DNA of 64,000 nucleotides from Streptomyces noursei (GTDB lineage Bacteria > Actinomycetota > Actinomycetes > Streptomycetales > Streptomycetaceae). The stretch is from contig NZ_CP070326.1 in assembly GCF_016917755.1 (NCBI RefSeq), positions 8,928,001 to 8,992,000 of the forward strand. Reading direction: 5' to 3'. The notes beneath the pieces were generated by a model that saw only the letters and a list, made by a program, of their open reading frames with translations, searched no databases and was not told the origin of the DNA. Every line of letters begins with the position of its first letter. Position 1 is the first letter of the stretch. Positions 53,026 through 62,362 of this stretch are shown here, in pieces. The position numbers were made by a program, and so were the translations under genes.

Positions 53026-54798
53026 TCACCAGTACGGCGAACTCGCCGTGCCCGGCGAGCTCCCGGGCCGCCTCGCACCGGGCGGCCGAGTGCCCGGCTC
53101 CCAGCCGGGGAGCGCGTCGAGCAGGGCCTGGGTGTAGGGGTGTTGCGGCCGGTCGAAGACCCCTGCGGTGCTGCCGCTTTCCACGACCTGGCCGTCCCGC
53201 ATGACCATGACGTGGTCGCAGAGCCGGCGGACGACCCGTAGGTCGTGGGAAATGAACAGCATGGTGAGTCCGTAGCGTCGGCGCAGTCCCGCGAGCAGGT
53301 CGAGGATCTGGGCCTGGACGGTGCTGTCCAGCGCGGAGACGGGTTCGTCGCAGACGAGCAGGCGGGGCCGGGGTGCCAGGGCACGGGCGAAGGCGACCCG
53401 CTGCTGCTGCCCACCCGAAAGCTGCGCCGGCCGCCGTGCCAGGTGGGCCGCCTCAAGCCCGACCTGTTCCAGCAGCTGCACCGCCTCGTCACGGCGGGCG
53501 CTGCCGCTGGGCACGCCCCGCACGCCCAGCGCCTCCTCCAGCAGCCGGCCGATGGTCCACCGCGGGTCAAGGGAACTCAGCGGATCCTGCTGGACGAACT
53601 GGATCTGCCGGCGCAGGGGACGGCGCAGCCGCTCTGCCAGGCCGCTCCAGAGCTCGCCGTCGAAGTGCACCGAACCGAAGTCCGGCGTCTCCAGCCCCAG
53701 GACGAGGCGGGCCGTGGTGCTCTTGCCGGACCCGGACGCGCCGACGATACCGAGAGTTCGGCCGGCGGGAAGTCGGAAGGACACCTCTCGTACCGCCGCT
53801 CGGCGCTCCCCGTGCGGGTCCGGGTAACTCTTGGTCACGGACCTGACGTCGAGCAGGACCGCGTCGGGGGGAACGGCCCCGTCGAGCGGGCTCTCGCGCG
53901 CGGCGGTCTGCGCTGTAGGCGGCGCCGTGGCGGTATCCGGCACGGCGACAGGGCATCCGGTGTCCGGCCGGGCTGTCGCGGCGGAGCGGCGCACAGCGAC
54001 CGACGGGACGGCGGCCAGCAGCTCCCTGGTGCGGTCGTGGAGCGGATCGGACAGCACCCGTGCGGCCGGTCCCTCTTCCACGACGCTGCCGTCGTGCAGC
54101 ACCGCCACCCGGTCCGCCACCGTGGCCACGGCAGCCAGGTCATGACTGATCAGCAGCAGTCCCATGCCCGCGTCGCGCAACCGTCCCAGCAGGCCGAGAA
54201 CCTGCGCCTGCACGGTGACATCCAGCGCCGTCGTGGGCTCGTCGGCGATGAGCAGGGCAGGACCTGCGGCGAGCCCGGCGGCCAACAGCGCGCGCTGGCG
54301 CAGACCGCCGGAGAGCTGGTGGGGGTACTGTGCGGCCCGCCGCACAGGATCCGGTATGCCGACCTCGGACAGCAGCTGCGCCACCCGGTCCGCGGTCTTC
54401 GCACGCGGCACGATCCGGTGGGCACGCAACGGTTCGGCCACCTCGGCTCCGACGGTGCGCATCCCGTCGAGCGACACCAGCGCGTCCTGGAGCACCAGTC
54501 CGATCTGACGCCCTCGTATCCGGCGCCAGGACCGCGGCCCCCACCGCGAGGCGTCGTTCCCCCCGACCGTCCAGCGCCGGGCGGTGACCCGCGCACCCGG
54601 ACCGGCGAGGCCGACCAGCGCCCGGGCGGTGACGCTCTTCCCCGATCCGGACCGTCCGACGAGTGCCAGGCACTCGCCGGGGGCGATGGCCAGCGTCACA
54701 CCGTTGACGGCCGGTACACGCCCGCCGCAGCCGGCGAAGTCCACCGTGAGTCCGTCACATGCGACCAACGGGGCATACCTCTGTGCGCTGCTGGTCAT
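53026..54798 (-). CDS. Fused double ABC ATPase (OppD-OppF type)
   Basis: A 590-residue protein with two ABC domains. First: Walker A GRSGSGKSV, signature LSGGLRQRA, Walker B LLIADEPTTALD. Second: Walker A GASGSGKST, signature LSGGQQQRV, Walker B LLVCDEPVSALD. A Pro/Ala-rich linker joins them near residue 300. Each half ends with the Opp-type DPLHDRTRELLAAVP or PQHPYTQALLDALP motif, as in peptide importers. The ATG overlaps the permease stop (ATGA). The same fused layout is seen in the iron-box transporter at 19-20.6 kb. Confidence 0.9.
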   Translation of the reverse strand: MTSSAQRYAPLVACDGLTVDFAGCGGRVPAVNGVTLAIAPGECLALVGRSGSGKSVTARALVGLAGPGARVTARRWTVGGNDASRWGPRSWRRIRGRQIGLVLQDALVSLDGMRTVGAEVAEPLRAHRIVPRAKTADRVAQLLSEVGIPDPVRRAAQYPHQLSGGLRQRALLAAGLAAGPALLIADEPTTALDVTVQAQVLGLLGRLRDAGMGLLLISHDLAAVATVADRVAVLHDGSVVEEGPAARVLSDPLHDRTRELLAAVPSVAVRRSAATARPDTGCPVAVPDTATAPPTAQTAARESPLDGAVPPDAVLLDVRSVTKSYPDPHGERRAAVREVSFRLPAGRTLGIVGASGSGKSTTARLVLGLETPDFGSVHFDGELWSGLAERLRRPLRRQIQFVQQDPLSSLDPRWTIGRLLEEALGVRGVPSGSARRDEAVQLLEQVGLEAAHLARRPAQLSGGQQQRVAFARALAPRPRLLVCDEPVSALDSTVQAQILDLLAGLRRRYGLTMLFISHDLRVVRRLCDHVMVMRDGQVVESGSTAGVFDRPQHPYTQALLDALPGWEPGTRPPGARRPGSSPGTASSPYW

Positions 54799-55682
54799 CG
54801 GCCCACCCCGATGATGCTGCCGCCGAGCCGACGGCCGAGGGCGGTCACCGACATCGCCAGGACGGTCACCGCGCAGCCGGGGAAGGCCGTGGGCCACCAG
54901 GCGAGTTGGAGGTATTCCTGACCGTCGGCCAGCAGCGTCCCCCAGTCGGTCGACGGTGGCTGGGGACCGAGCCCGAGGTAGCTGAGCGCGGCGCCGGAGA
55001 CCATGGCGCCGCCGAAGCCGACCGCGGCGAGGACGAGCAGCGGGCCGAGCGCGTTCGGCAGTATGTGCCGGGTCACCAGGTGTCGGCGCCGCAGGCCCAG
55101 CACAAGGCCGGCCTCCACGAATCCCGCGCCGCGCACCGCGAGCACCCGGGCCCGTGCGACGCGTGCGTACCCCGGTGCCCCGGCAATGCCGACGGAGAGG
55201 ACCATGTTCGCCGTCCCCGGTCCGGTCACCGTGATGACCAGCAGCGCGAGCAGCAGCTCGGGAAAGGCCATCAGGACTTCGGTGCAGCGCATCAGCACCC
55301 CGTCCACGGCGTTCCCGAAGAGGCCCGCCGCGAGGCCGATCAGTGTGCCCACGGTGGCACCGATGGCCGTGGCCCCCGCACCAATCAGCAGAGACAGCCG
55401 AGTGCCGTGCACAAGGCGGGAGAAGACATCACGGCCGAGCTCGTCGGTGCCGAAGAGATGGCCGCTGCCCGGAGGCCGGAGGGTCTGCGCGGACGTCGCG
55501 TCCGGCGCGTGCTGGGTGAGCAGCTCCGGACGGACGGCGGCCAACAGTGTCACCGTGAGCACCAGCGCAACGGGAACGGTGGACAGTCCGCTGCCGAGCG
55601 GCAGCCTCGGGCACGCACTCCTGATGGCCTTCCGGGCCGCGGTCAGCGCCTGGCGGGCGGAGGGCATGCGGCGGCACGTCAT
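54795..55682 (-). CDS. ABC permease (OppC/DppC type)
   Basis: A 295-residue permease with FGTDELGRDVFSRLVHGTRLS, a helical bundle of five to six segments, and the EAA-like loop GLRRRHLVTRHILPNALGPLL. These are standard for the second permease of Opp/Dpp/Nik importers. The ATG at 55682 overlaps the upstream stop. Confidence 0.9.
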   Translation of the reverse strand: MTCRRMPSARQALTAARKAIRSACPRLPLGSGLSTVPVALVLTVTLLAAVRPELLTQHAPDATSAQTLRPPGSGHLFGTDELGRDVFSRLVHGTRLSLLIGAGATAIGATVGTLIGLAAGLFGNAVDGVLMRCTEVLMAFPELLLALLVITVTGPGTANMVLSVGIAGAPGYARVARARVLAVRGAGFVEAGLVLGLRRRHLVTRHILPNALGPLLVLAAVGFGGAMVSGAALSYLGLGPQPPSTDWGTLLADGQEYLQLAWWPTAFPGCAVTVLAMSVTALGRRLGGSIIGVGR

Positions 55683-56638
55683 GCCCTCGCCTCCCTCGTC
55701 GCCCGTCCGTCGCGCAGGCGGGGGTCAAGAAGGGGCACCAGCAGATCCACCAGCAGGTTGATCACGGTGAAGGTGGTGGCGGACAGCATCACGACAGCCA
55801 TCACGACGGGCGTGTCCTGGGCGGTGACCGCGGTGATCAGGACGCGCCCCACCCCTGGCCTGGCAAACACCGTTTCCACCAGCACCGCACCGCTCAGCAG
55901 GCTGCCCGCAGTCCACCCCGCCAAGTTCAGCGCGGGCAGCGCCGCGTGACGCAGCGCGTGCCGCACCCGCAGTACGGACTCCCGCACACCCCGTGCCCGC
56001 ACGGTCAGCGCGAACGGCTGGGCGAGGGCCTCCTCCAGCCCCGCCCGCACCACCTGCGCAAGCGTCCCGGCCACCGGTACGGCCAGTGTCACGGCCGGCA
56101 GGACCAGCGAGGCCACCCCCTGATCACCCGCTATCGGCAGCAGCCGCCATCGGAAGGACACCACCGACAGGGCCAGCAGGCCGAACCAGAACTGCGGTAC
56201 GGACACCGCGGCCATCTCGACCGCCGACACCACCGCCCCGATGACCCGTCCCCGCCCGGCCGCGAGCAGTGCGGTGGCCAGTGCCACCACCACGGCCACC
56301 CCCACGGCGGCCAGGGCCAGTTGGCATGTCGGACCCAACTGGTCGGCGAGCACCCGCGGTACGGGCTCGTTCAACTGGTACGAGTAGCCCAGGTCGCCGG
56401 TGAGCAGCTTGCCGAGCCACACCCCGTACTGCACCACCAGCGGCTGGTCGAAGCCGTACGCGCGAATGATCTGCTGACGCAGTCCCGGCGTGGCGCTCAC
56501 CGTGGGGCCTAAGACGGCGTCCACCGGGGACCCGCCGATGAGGTGCAGCGCGACGAAGGCAACCGTCACGGAACCCCACACCACGGCCAGTGCGGCGATG
56601 CTCCTGCGCAGGACATACCGGGGAACGCCGGACCTCAC
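55679..56638 (-). CDS. ABC permease (OppB/DppB type)
   Basis: A 319-residue permease starting at a GTG that overlaps the binding-protein stop (GTGA at 56638-56635). It has YVLRRSIAALAVVWGSVTVAF as first helix, YGFDQPLVVQYGVWLGKLLTGDLG as periplasmic/N-terminal part, the coupling loop VRARGVRESVLRVRHALRHAALP and ETVFARPGVG. Pairs with the following permease. Confidence 0.9.
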   Translation of the reverse strand: MRSGVPRYVLRRSIAALAVVWGSVTVAFVALHLIGGSPVDAVLGPTVSATPGLRQQIIRAYGFDQPLVVQYGVWLGKLLTGDLGYSYQLNEPVPRVLADQLGPTCQLALAAVGVAVVVALATALLAAGRGRVIGAVVSAVEMAAVSVPQFWFGLLALSVVSFRWRLLPIAGDQGVASLVLPAVTLAVPVAGTLAQVVRAGLEEALAQPFALTVRARGVRESVLRVRHALRHAALPALNLAGWTAGSLLSGAVLVETVFARPGVGRVLITAVTAQDTPVVMAVVMLSATTFTVINLLVDLLVPLLDPRLRDGRATREARA

Positions 56639-58287
56639 CGCGCCCCCGCAAGCCACACGCCCTGGAACAGCGGCCATGCGTGGGCGTCGAACGTCAGCCC
56701 GCGCACCCGCCGGTGCGCGCCCACCACCCGCCGGTCCACGGCGGTCGGCAGGGCGTAGCCTTGAGCGGCGATGCGGCGCTGTATGCGGGCGTACAGCGCG
56801 TCCCGGCGCGTCCGGTCTCCGACGGTGGATGCGCTCCACAGCCATGCGTCGAGCACCCGGTCCGCAGTGCGGGAGGCGTTGTAGCCACCCTGTGTGAACG
56901 TCTGTCCCGAGCCGAAGAGGGTACGCAGCACATCGGCGTCGGCGGCCGGCCAGCGGAAAGCCACCATGTCGTACCGCCCCGCGTTCCGGCGCGGCAGAAA
57001 GTCATTGGCGGCCAGCCGGATGAGCCGCACCTCAATTCCCACCTTCCCGAGATCGGCGCGCACGCCCTCGTCCAGCGTGCGTTGTTCCGCAGGCGTGAAG
57101 TCGGCGACGAACGGGAGGTCGACGCTCAGCCGGTGGCCGTGCCAGGTCCGGTAGCCCTCCTGGTCGCGGTGGTGCCAGCCGGCCGCGTCCAGCAGCCGAT
57201 CCGCGCGGGCGCGATCGGGCCGCTCCGCGCCGGGCGAGGGGTGATGTCCGGGAGTGGCGGGGCTGAGCACGCTGTCCGCAGGCCGTCGCTGTCCGAAGTA
57301 CACGGACTCCAGCAGGGTGTGTCGGTCGAGCGCGCAGGCCGCCGCCAAGCGGATCCGCCGGTCGGCGAAGGGGGCCCGGCGGGTGTTGAGGAAGTAGGTG
57401 TATCCGACGCCTGGCGGCACCTGGCTGATCAGGCGCATCCGTCGATCCGCGCGTACGGTCCGGGTGTGCTGGGGCGGGACTCCGTCCGCCACCTCCGCCT
57501 GTCCGCTCAGCAGCGCTCCGATCCGCACAAAGCCGACGGGCAGGAAGCGGTACACCAACGTGTCCAGGTAGGCGGGGCCTTGATGGCCGGCTCCTTGGGG
57601 CGCCCAGGCGTAGCGGGGATTGCGGACGAACTCGGCCTGCTGTCCCTTGGTGTGCGAAACGAAGCGGAACGGCCCTGTTCCCACCGCGGAGGGTCCGCCC
57701 GCGCACAGCGCTCCCGGGGCGGCGTGCAGCGAGCGCGGCGAGTGAAATCCGAGGTAGGTCGTGCTGAGGGCACTCAGAAACGGAGCGAAGGGCCGGCTGA
57801 GCCGGATGCGTACCGTGTGCCGGTCCACGACGGTCGTGGACCGATAGGGCTCGATGAGGGCGGCGGCATACTCCGACTTCGTGGCGGGAGCGGCGATCCG
57901 GTCGAGATTCACCTTGACCGCCGTGGCGTCGAACGGGGTGCCGTCGGTGAACGTCACGCCCCTGCGTAATCGGAAGGTGTAGACGGTGCCCTCGCCGGAG
58001 ACCTTCCACCCGGTCGCGAGCCACGGGGCGAAGGTGCCGTCGGGGCGCTGGGCGATCAGCGAGTCGTAGACGTTACGCATGAGGGAGGCGGTGACGTCGG
58101 CGGGGCTGACCTGCGGGTCGTAGCAGTCCGGTTCCTTGTCCGCGGCCACCGTCAGCGTGCCGCCCGAACGCGGAGGACCGGAGGGCCCCATGTCCTCGGC
58201 GGCGCTCCCGGAGCGGGAACACGCCGTGAGTCCGGCGGTTGCGACCAGCAACAACGCCACAAGCTGGTGTCTCGACGGGATTCGCAT
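56635..58287 (-). CDS. Opp/Dpp-type substrate-binding lipoprotein
   Basis: A 550-residue family-5 solute-binding protein. The ATG at 58287 follows GGGAAGG; the signal peptide ends in the lipobox LTAC (Cys23). Marks include YTFRLRRGVTFTDGTPFDA, GTGPFRF and a C-terminal lobe with DMVAFRWPAADADVLRTLFG. Family members bind peptides, nickel chelates, opines or sugars. First gene of the leftward run, so the operon promoter is in the 58.3-59.1 kb spacer. Substrate unknown, but the amidase, hydrolases and amidotransferases downstream suggest an amide- or peptide-like compound. Confidence 0.88.
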   Translation of the reverse strand: MRIPSRHQLVALLLVATAGLTACSRSGSAAEDMGPSGPPRSGGTLTVAADKEPDCYDPQVSPADVTASLMRNVYDSLIAQRPDGTFAPWLATGWKVSGEGTVYTFRLRRGVTFTDGTPFDATAVKVNLDRIAAPATKSEYAAALIEPYRSTTVVDRHTVRIRLSRPFAPFLSALSTTYLGFHSPRSLHAAPGALCAGGPSAVGTGPFRFVSHTKGQQAEFVRNPRYAWAPQGAGHQGPAYLDTLVYRFLPVGFVRIGALLSGQAEVADGVPPQHTRTVRADRRMRLISQVPPGVGYTYFLNTRRAPFADRRIRLAAACALDRHTLLESVYFGQRRPADSVLSPATPGHHPSPGAERPDRARADRLLDAAGWHHRDQEGYRTWHGHRLSVDLPFVADFTPAEQRTLDEGVRADLGKVGIEVRLIRLAANDFLPRRNAGRYDMVAFRWPAADADVLRTLFGSGQTFTQGGYNASRTADRVLDAWLWSASTVGDRTRRDALYARIQRRIAAQGYALPTAVDRRVVGAHRRVRGLTFDAHAWPLFQGVWLAGAR

Positions 58288-59157
58288 GCCCTTCCCAAGG
58301 TGGACACACACCGGGTGCCGCGCTCGACCCCGGTGGGAGCGCGCCGCGGTGCACGAAGGAGGATGCCTGAGGACAAGAGGGTTTCAGCGGGCGGTGTGAC
58401 CCGCTCTCCGCCCGCGAGGTCGCGGAGCGGAACATCGTTCGGACATGTCCGGGAGGAGCGAGCGACGCGTTGCTTCGTACCGGCCGCGCCGGTGATGCAC
58501 CCGATGCCGTGACGCAACGTCAACAACTGCTAACCCATCCATGGCAGACATCATCAAACGCCGCCCAGCGCAAGGTCAAGAGGGTTCCGGTTGCCCATAC
58601 GTCTAGAGGTACGTATCTACGGACCTTTCACGCCAGCCTCGGCCTTCCGCCGGGTCGGTTTCGCTGCCGAAAACCATCGCTGACGGAGCCCGGTCGCATA
58701 CCGCCGACCGGCGCATCCGTGCAGATGGCGGCCTGTATCACCGGACGACTGGAAAGCCGCTCACCGGCCGCCGCGCCAGGCCGGAATTGGTTCCATGGAA
58801 AAGGGTCGGCCTGCCGGCGATCGGCAAAGGCCCTTGACGCGTTCCCGCGCCATCGCCTTCCATAGAGAGCGTCGGCAGGCCATTGCGGAAGCGTGAATCA
58901 CCCCGCCGTTTCGGTCCGCCTCGAAGCGTGCGGGACCTGCCATACATGCGAGGCGCGCCCCGGACAATCCCCGCGCCACCGTACCGATGTTGAGCTTTCT
59001 GCTGATGATTCTTTCGCGCGAGATGGGGGCGAATTCAGCTTCCGGATGACATCCGCGCATACGCACTGCACGCCGGAATCCGGCACTCCGGCAGGCCCAC
59101 GGATGGGTGCGAATCCCTTGAGACAGACTCGAGGGAAGTAGACATAGGGAAGCAGAC
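58288..59157. other. 870-base divergent spacer between the two halves of the second cluster
   Basis: No convincing gene in either direction; the right part is noticeably poorer in G+C than the rest of the window. It must hold the promoters of the importer operon and of the aminotransferase-P450 set, and carries the dyad at 58597-58616. Confidence 0.55.
58597..58616. promoter_or_regulatory. Operator-like dyad in the divergent spacer
   Basis: ATACGT-8 bases-ACGTAT with CTAGAG inside. HutC-group GntR proteins bind GTxTAxAC-like dyads; the inner GTCTAGAG is one base from that. Binding by the operon's own GntR protein is an inference. Confidence 0.3.
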
Positions 59158-60345
59158 ATGCAGTCGACGCTAGCGAACGACGGCACTCCGGCCTTACCTG
59201 GGCCAACCCCGCTGCACTCAGCGATGGGTGGCACCCGGAGCGGGCGCCTCTCCCTGAACGAGATCCCGTCCCCCATCCCTTCCAGCGTGCTCCGTGAAAT
59301 CGATTCGGTTCTCCCTGACCTCAGCCGCCACCCGGACCCGACCTGCACACGGTTGGTTCAGGCGATAGCACGGCACCACGGCAGCGCGCCGGACGACATC
59401 GTCGTCGGGCCCGGCCGGCTCGCATTGGCCACCGGAGTCGCTCTGGCCGCAGCCGCCGATGAAGCCGAATCGGAAATCATCTACCTGTCCCCCACGTTGG
59501 AAGGCATCTCCACATCGGCACGGATCGCACGCATGAGCCAGGTCTCCGTACCCCTCTCCGACGCATGCACACAGGACCTGCAAAACATCGGCGACCTGGC
59601 ATCGAGCCGAACCGGACTGGTGTACCTCTGCAATCCGAACGAACCAACCGGTGTAGTTCTTGAACGCCGGCAGATTGAACGACTGCTGCATCAGCTACCC
59701 CCGACGACCATCGTGCTCATCGACCAGACGTACGCGGACTTCGTCGACGCACAACTGGACGTCGACGTGACCGGTCTGCAACGGCACCATCCGAATCTGA
59801 TCGTGCTGCGGTCGTTTTCGGCAGCGGACGGGCTGGCCGGCCTGCCGGCGGGATATGTGATAGCCAAGCCACCGCTGGCGCACAAGATCCATGAATACAT
59901 GCTGCCGTTCACCATCGACACGATCGCCCAGGCAGCGGCGACCGCATCACTCAACAACATATGGCAGCGGGAACTACGGATCAGGAACATCATCGAGCAG
60001 CGCGAATCCATGCATCGCGAACTCTCGACCTACGGATACCGCTCACCGAAGAGCGGCACGAACTTTCTCTGGATCCCGCTCGGGCCGGCCAGCCTGGATT
60101 TTGCGGTGGCCTGCCGGGAGGCCGGTATCGACGTCCGACTGTACTCGCAGCGCGGCGTACGCGTCTCGGTAGGACGACCGGAGGAGAACCAGGTACTCCT
60201 GCGCGTGGCACGGGACTTTGCCATCGACCGTGACGTCCTGGCCGCTTCACACCACGCGGGATACGGACACCAGGGCACCCCGGCGGAGGGCAGGGTGCTG
60301 CACGGTCATCAACCGTGCTCGGTGGGCGAACTCCCCGCAGAGTGA
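59158..60345 (+). CDS. HisC-like aminotransferase homologue lacking the PLP lysine
   Basis: A 395-residue fold-type I protein. NPNEPTG (159-165) and DQTYADF (189-195) match the PLP-pocket asparagine and aspartate/tyrosine motifs of histidinol-phosphate aminotransferases. At the expected Schiff-base motif SKAxGLAGLRxGY the sequence reads SAADGLAGLPAGY: the lysine is Ala222 and the phosphate-binding arginine is Pro230. The frame is clean with no stop or frameshift, so this is a genuine change. It should not transaminate in the usual way and may bind a ligand, act without covalent PLP, or be a structural partner. First gene of the rightward set; lower GC than neighbours. Confidence 0.85.
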   Translation: MQSTLANDGTPALPGPTPLHSAMGGTRSGRLSLNEIPSPIPSSVLREIDSVLPDLSRHPDPTCTRLVQAIARHHGSAPDDIVVGPGRLALATGVALAAAADEAESEIIYLSPTLEGISTSARIARMSQVSVPLSDACTQDLQNIGDLASSRTGLVYLCNPNEPTGVVLERRQIERLLHQLPPTTIVLIDQTYADFVDAQLDVDVTGLQRHHPNLIVLRSFSAADGLAGLPAGYVIAKPPLAHKIHEYMLPFTIDTIAQAAATASLNNIWQRELRIRNIIEQRESMHRELSTYGYRSPKSGTNFLWIPLGPASLDFAVACREAGIDVRLYSQRGVRVSVGRPEENQVLLRVARDFAIDRDVLAASHHAGYGHQGTPAEGRVLHGHQPCSVGELPAE

Positions 60346-60383
60346 AGTGCTCGATTTTCGCCAGCAGTTGTTTGGAGACGGCA

Positions 60384-60878
60384 ATGAAGCTGAACAGTTC
60401 CACGGTGTCCGTTGATCAAACCAAGCTGCGCTCCGTTTGCGGGCTGTTCTGCAGCGGGGTGACGGTCGTGACCGCACTACACCGGGGCAGGCCAGTGGGC
60501 CTCACCTGCCAGTCCTTCAGTTCGTTATCGCTGGATCCTCCCTACATCGCACTGTGCATTGGACGCAACTCGCTTACGTGGCCACTCATCAGGCAGGAAG
60601 GTCGATTCTGTGTGAACATCCTGGCGGACCATCAGGAAGGTGTCTGCCAGCAGTTTGCCCGCTCCGGTGGCGACAAATTCACCGGGGTGAAGTGGACCGA
60701 ATCACCCAACGCTTCTCCCCTACTCGATGGCGTTCTTGGGTGGATCGACTGCTCACTGGTGCGGGAGTTCGACGGCGGAGACCACGTCATAGCCATCGGG
60801 CAGGTCACCAACCTCGACCAGGCCGAAGCGGATTCTCCCCTGCTGTACTACCGCTCTTCATTTCAGCGCTTACCCTGA
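60384..60878 (+). CDS. Flavin reductase family protein (HpaC-like)
   Basis: A 164-residue split-barrel flavin reductase: FCSGVTVVTALHRGRPVGLTCQSFSSLSLDPPYIALCI (seen in parts: GVTVVTA, GLTCQSFSSLSLDPP) and FCVNILADHQEGVCQQFA. These enzymes use NAD(P)H to supply reduced flavin to a monooxygenase partner. A partner is not certain in this window; the gene that begins at 63847 may be one. The ATG follows TTTGGAGACGG. Between the aminotransferase-like gene and the P450. Confidence 0.88.
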   Translation: MKLNSSTVSVDQTKLRSVCGLFCSGVTVVTALHRGRPVGLTCQSFSSLSLDPPYIALCIGRNSLTWPLIRQEGRFCVNILADHQEGVCQQFARSGGDKFTGVKWTESPNASPLLDGVLGWIDCSLVREFDGGDHVIAIGQVTNLDQAEADSPLLYYRSSFQRLP

Positions 60879-60924
60879 CCCGAAGGGTGCCGGCGTTCAT
60901 CCTTCTCTGCACGGAGGCTGCACG

Positions 60925-62202
60925 ATGACATCATTCCGATACGACCCGCTGTCGGACCGTCAACTCGACAACCCGTATCCGATGTACCAGCGGATGCGTG
61001 ACGAGTGCCCCATATTCTTTGACGAGACCAGGAATGTCTGGGTGGTGACCCGCCACGAAGACGTCTTGACGGTAGCACTCGATCCGGAGACCTACTCATC
61101 GGAAAATGCGGTCCGCCTCTCCACGGGAGATGAACCCGATGGGGTCAAAGAGGTCTTACAGCAGGGTTGGTCACTGACGCCGAACCTGACCGAGAGCGAC
61201 GGCGAGCAACATCGCCAACTGCGCGCCATGGTTGGCCGTGTCTTCACGCCCGGCAAGGTAGCGCAGCTGGATCCCTTCATCCGGAAGACCATCGATGAGT
61301 TGGTCGACGGCTTCATCGATGCAGGGCATACCGACATCATCGAGCGGTACGCATGGCCACTGCCGCTGATCACCATGGCTCAGATCCTCAGAATACCACA
61401 GGACGATGTCCCCCAGCTGCACCAATGGAGTTACGACTGGCTTCGCCTGTCCGAATCGGCGCATTCACTGTCGGATCGCGTGAAGTATGCGCACAGTGTT
61501 GTTGCGATGCAGCACTACATCATGGGCCTGTTCCAGAACAAGGAAGCGACGGACGGGGATGACCTGATCTCCCTGCTTCTACGGTCCGCCCAGGAAACCT
61601 CGATGGACACCGTGCAGGTCATGCAGCTGGTGATGAACCTGATCATCGCCGGCCATGTGACGGTCACCCGGGCGATCGGCAACGGCATCGTGACACTGCT
61701 GGACCACCAGCTCGACGTCCGAGAATCGCAGCTGGACGAGCAGCTCACAAAGACGATGGTCGATGAGATCCTGCGCTTTGAATCACCGGTCCAAGGACTG
61801 TTCCGTACCGTGATGACGGACACGGAACTCGGCGGGGAACGGCTGCGCCGCGGAGACCGGGTCATGGTCCACTGGGGAGCGGCGAACCGCGACGAGCGAG
61901 TCATCTCCGATCCCGAGCGGTTCGATATCGAGCGCAAGACGTCCCGCCACAACGTGGCCTTCGGCCGGGGCATCCACGCTTGCCTGGGCGCTCCGCTCGC
62001 AAGGCTTCAGCTGCAGATTGCCATCCCCCGCCTCTTCGAACGCCTACCGGGCCTGCAACTGGCGAGTCCGGATTCCTGGATCCGGGACCGGATCATGATC
62101 GCGCGGGGATTCGTGTCACTGGAACTCCGTTGGGATCAGCACGAGAAGACGACTGACCCGATGGCACTGACGGCACCCCGACAGGGGCTGAGAGCTCCTT
62201 AG
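60925..62202 (+). CDS. Cytochrome P450 with atypical I-helix
   Basis: A 425-residue P450. The heme loop FGRGIHACLG is normal with Cys353 as ligand and ExxR is in DEILRFESPVQG. In the I-helix the usual AGxE/DT is AGHVT, with Val245 in place of the acid and Thr246 kept. This pattern occurs in some pathway P450s and can change proton delivery. GC in sampled lines is about 55-58 percent, well below the window norm. It follows the flavin reductase by 46 bases and is likely in one transcript with it. Confidence 0.9.
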   Translation: MTSFRYDPLSDRQLDNPYPMYQRMRDECPIFFDETRNVWVVTRHEDVLTVALDPETYSSENAVRLSTGDEPDGVKEVLQQGWSLTPNLTESDGEQHRQLRAMVGRVFTPGKVAQLDPFIRKTIDELVDGFIDAGHTDIIERYAWPLPLITMAQILRIPQDDVPQLHQWSYDWLRLSESAHSLSDRVKYAHSVVAMQHYIMGLFQNKEATDGDDLISLLLRSAQETSMDTVQVMQLVMNLIIAGHVTVTRAIGNGIVTLLDHQLDVRESQLDEQLTKTMVDEILRFESPVQGLFRTVMTDTELGGERLRRGDRVMVHWGAANRDERVISDPERFDIERKTSRHNVAFGRGIHACLGAPLARLQLQIAIPRLFERLPGLQLASPDSWIRDRIMIARGFVSLELRWDQHEKTTDPMALTAPRQGLRAP

Positions 62203-62362
62203 CGGTTGTCTCCAGACGGCGAAGTGCGTGCGCAGGAGACGCGCAGACCAGACTGGTCGGCTTCCACGTCAACCACCATGGCCGGCGCGCCGATTGGGAC
62301 ATCACCCCAGAGACACACGTAACGCCCGTACACCGGCGCGGTTGCTACACGAGAGGGGAATT

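Noticed and set aside
58761..59348. 195-codon minus-strand frame over the divergent spacer
   Set aside because: Overlaps the start of the aminotransferase-like gene on the other strand and shows no recognisable family.
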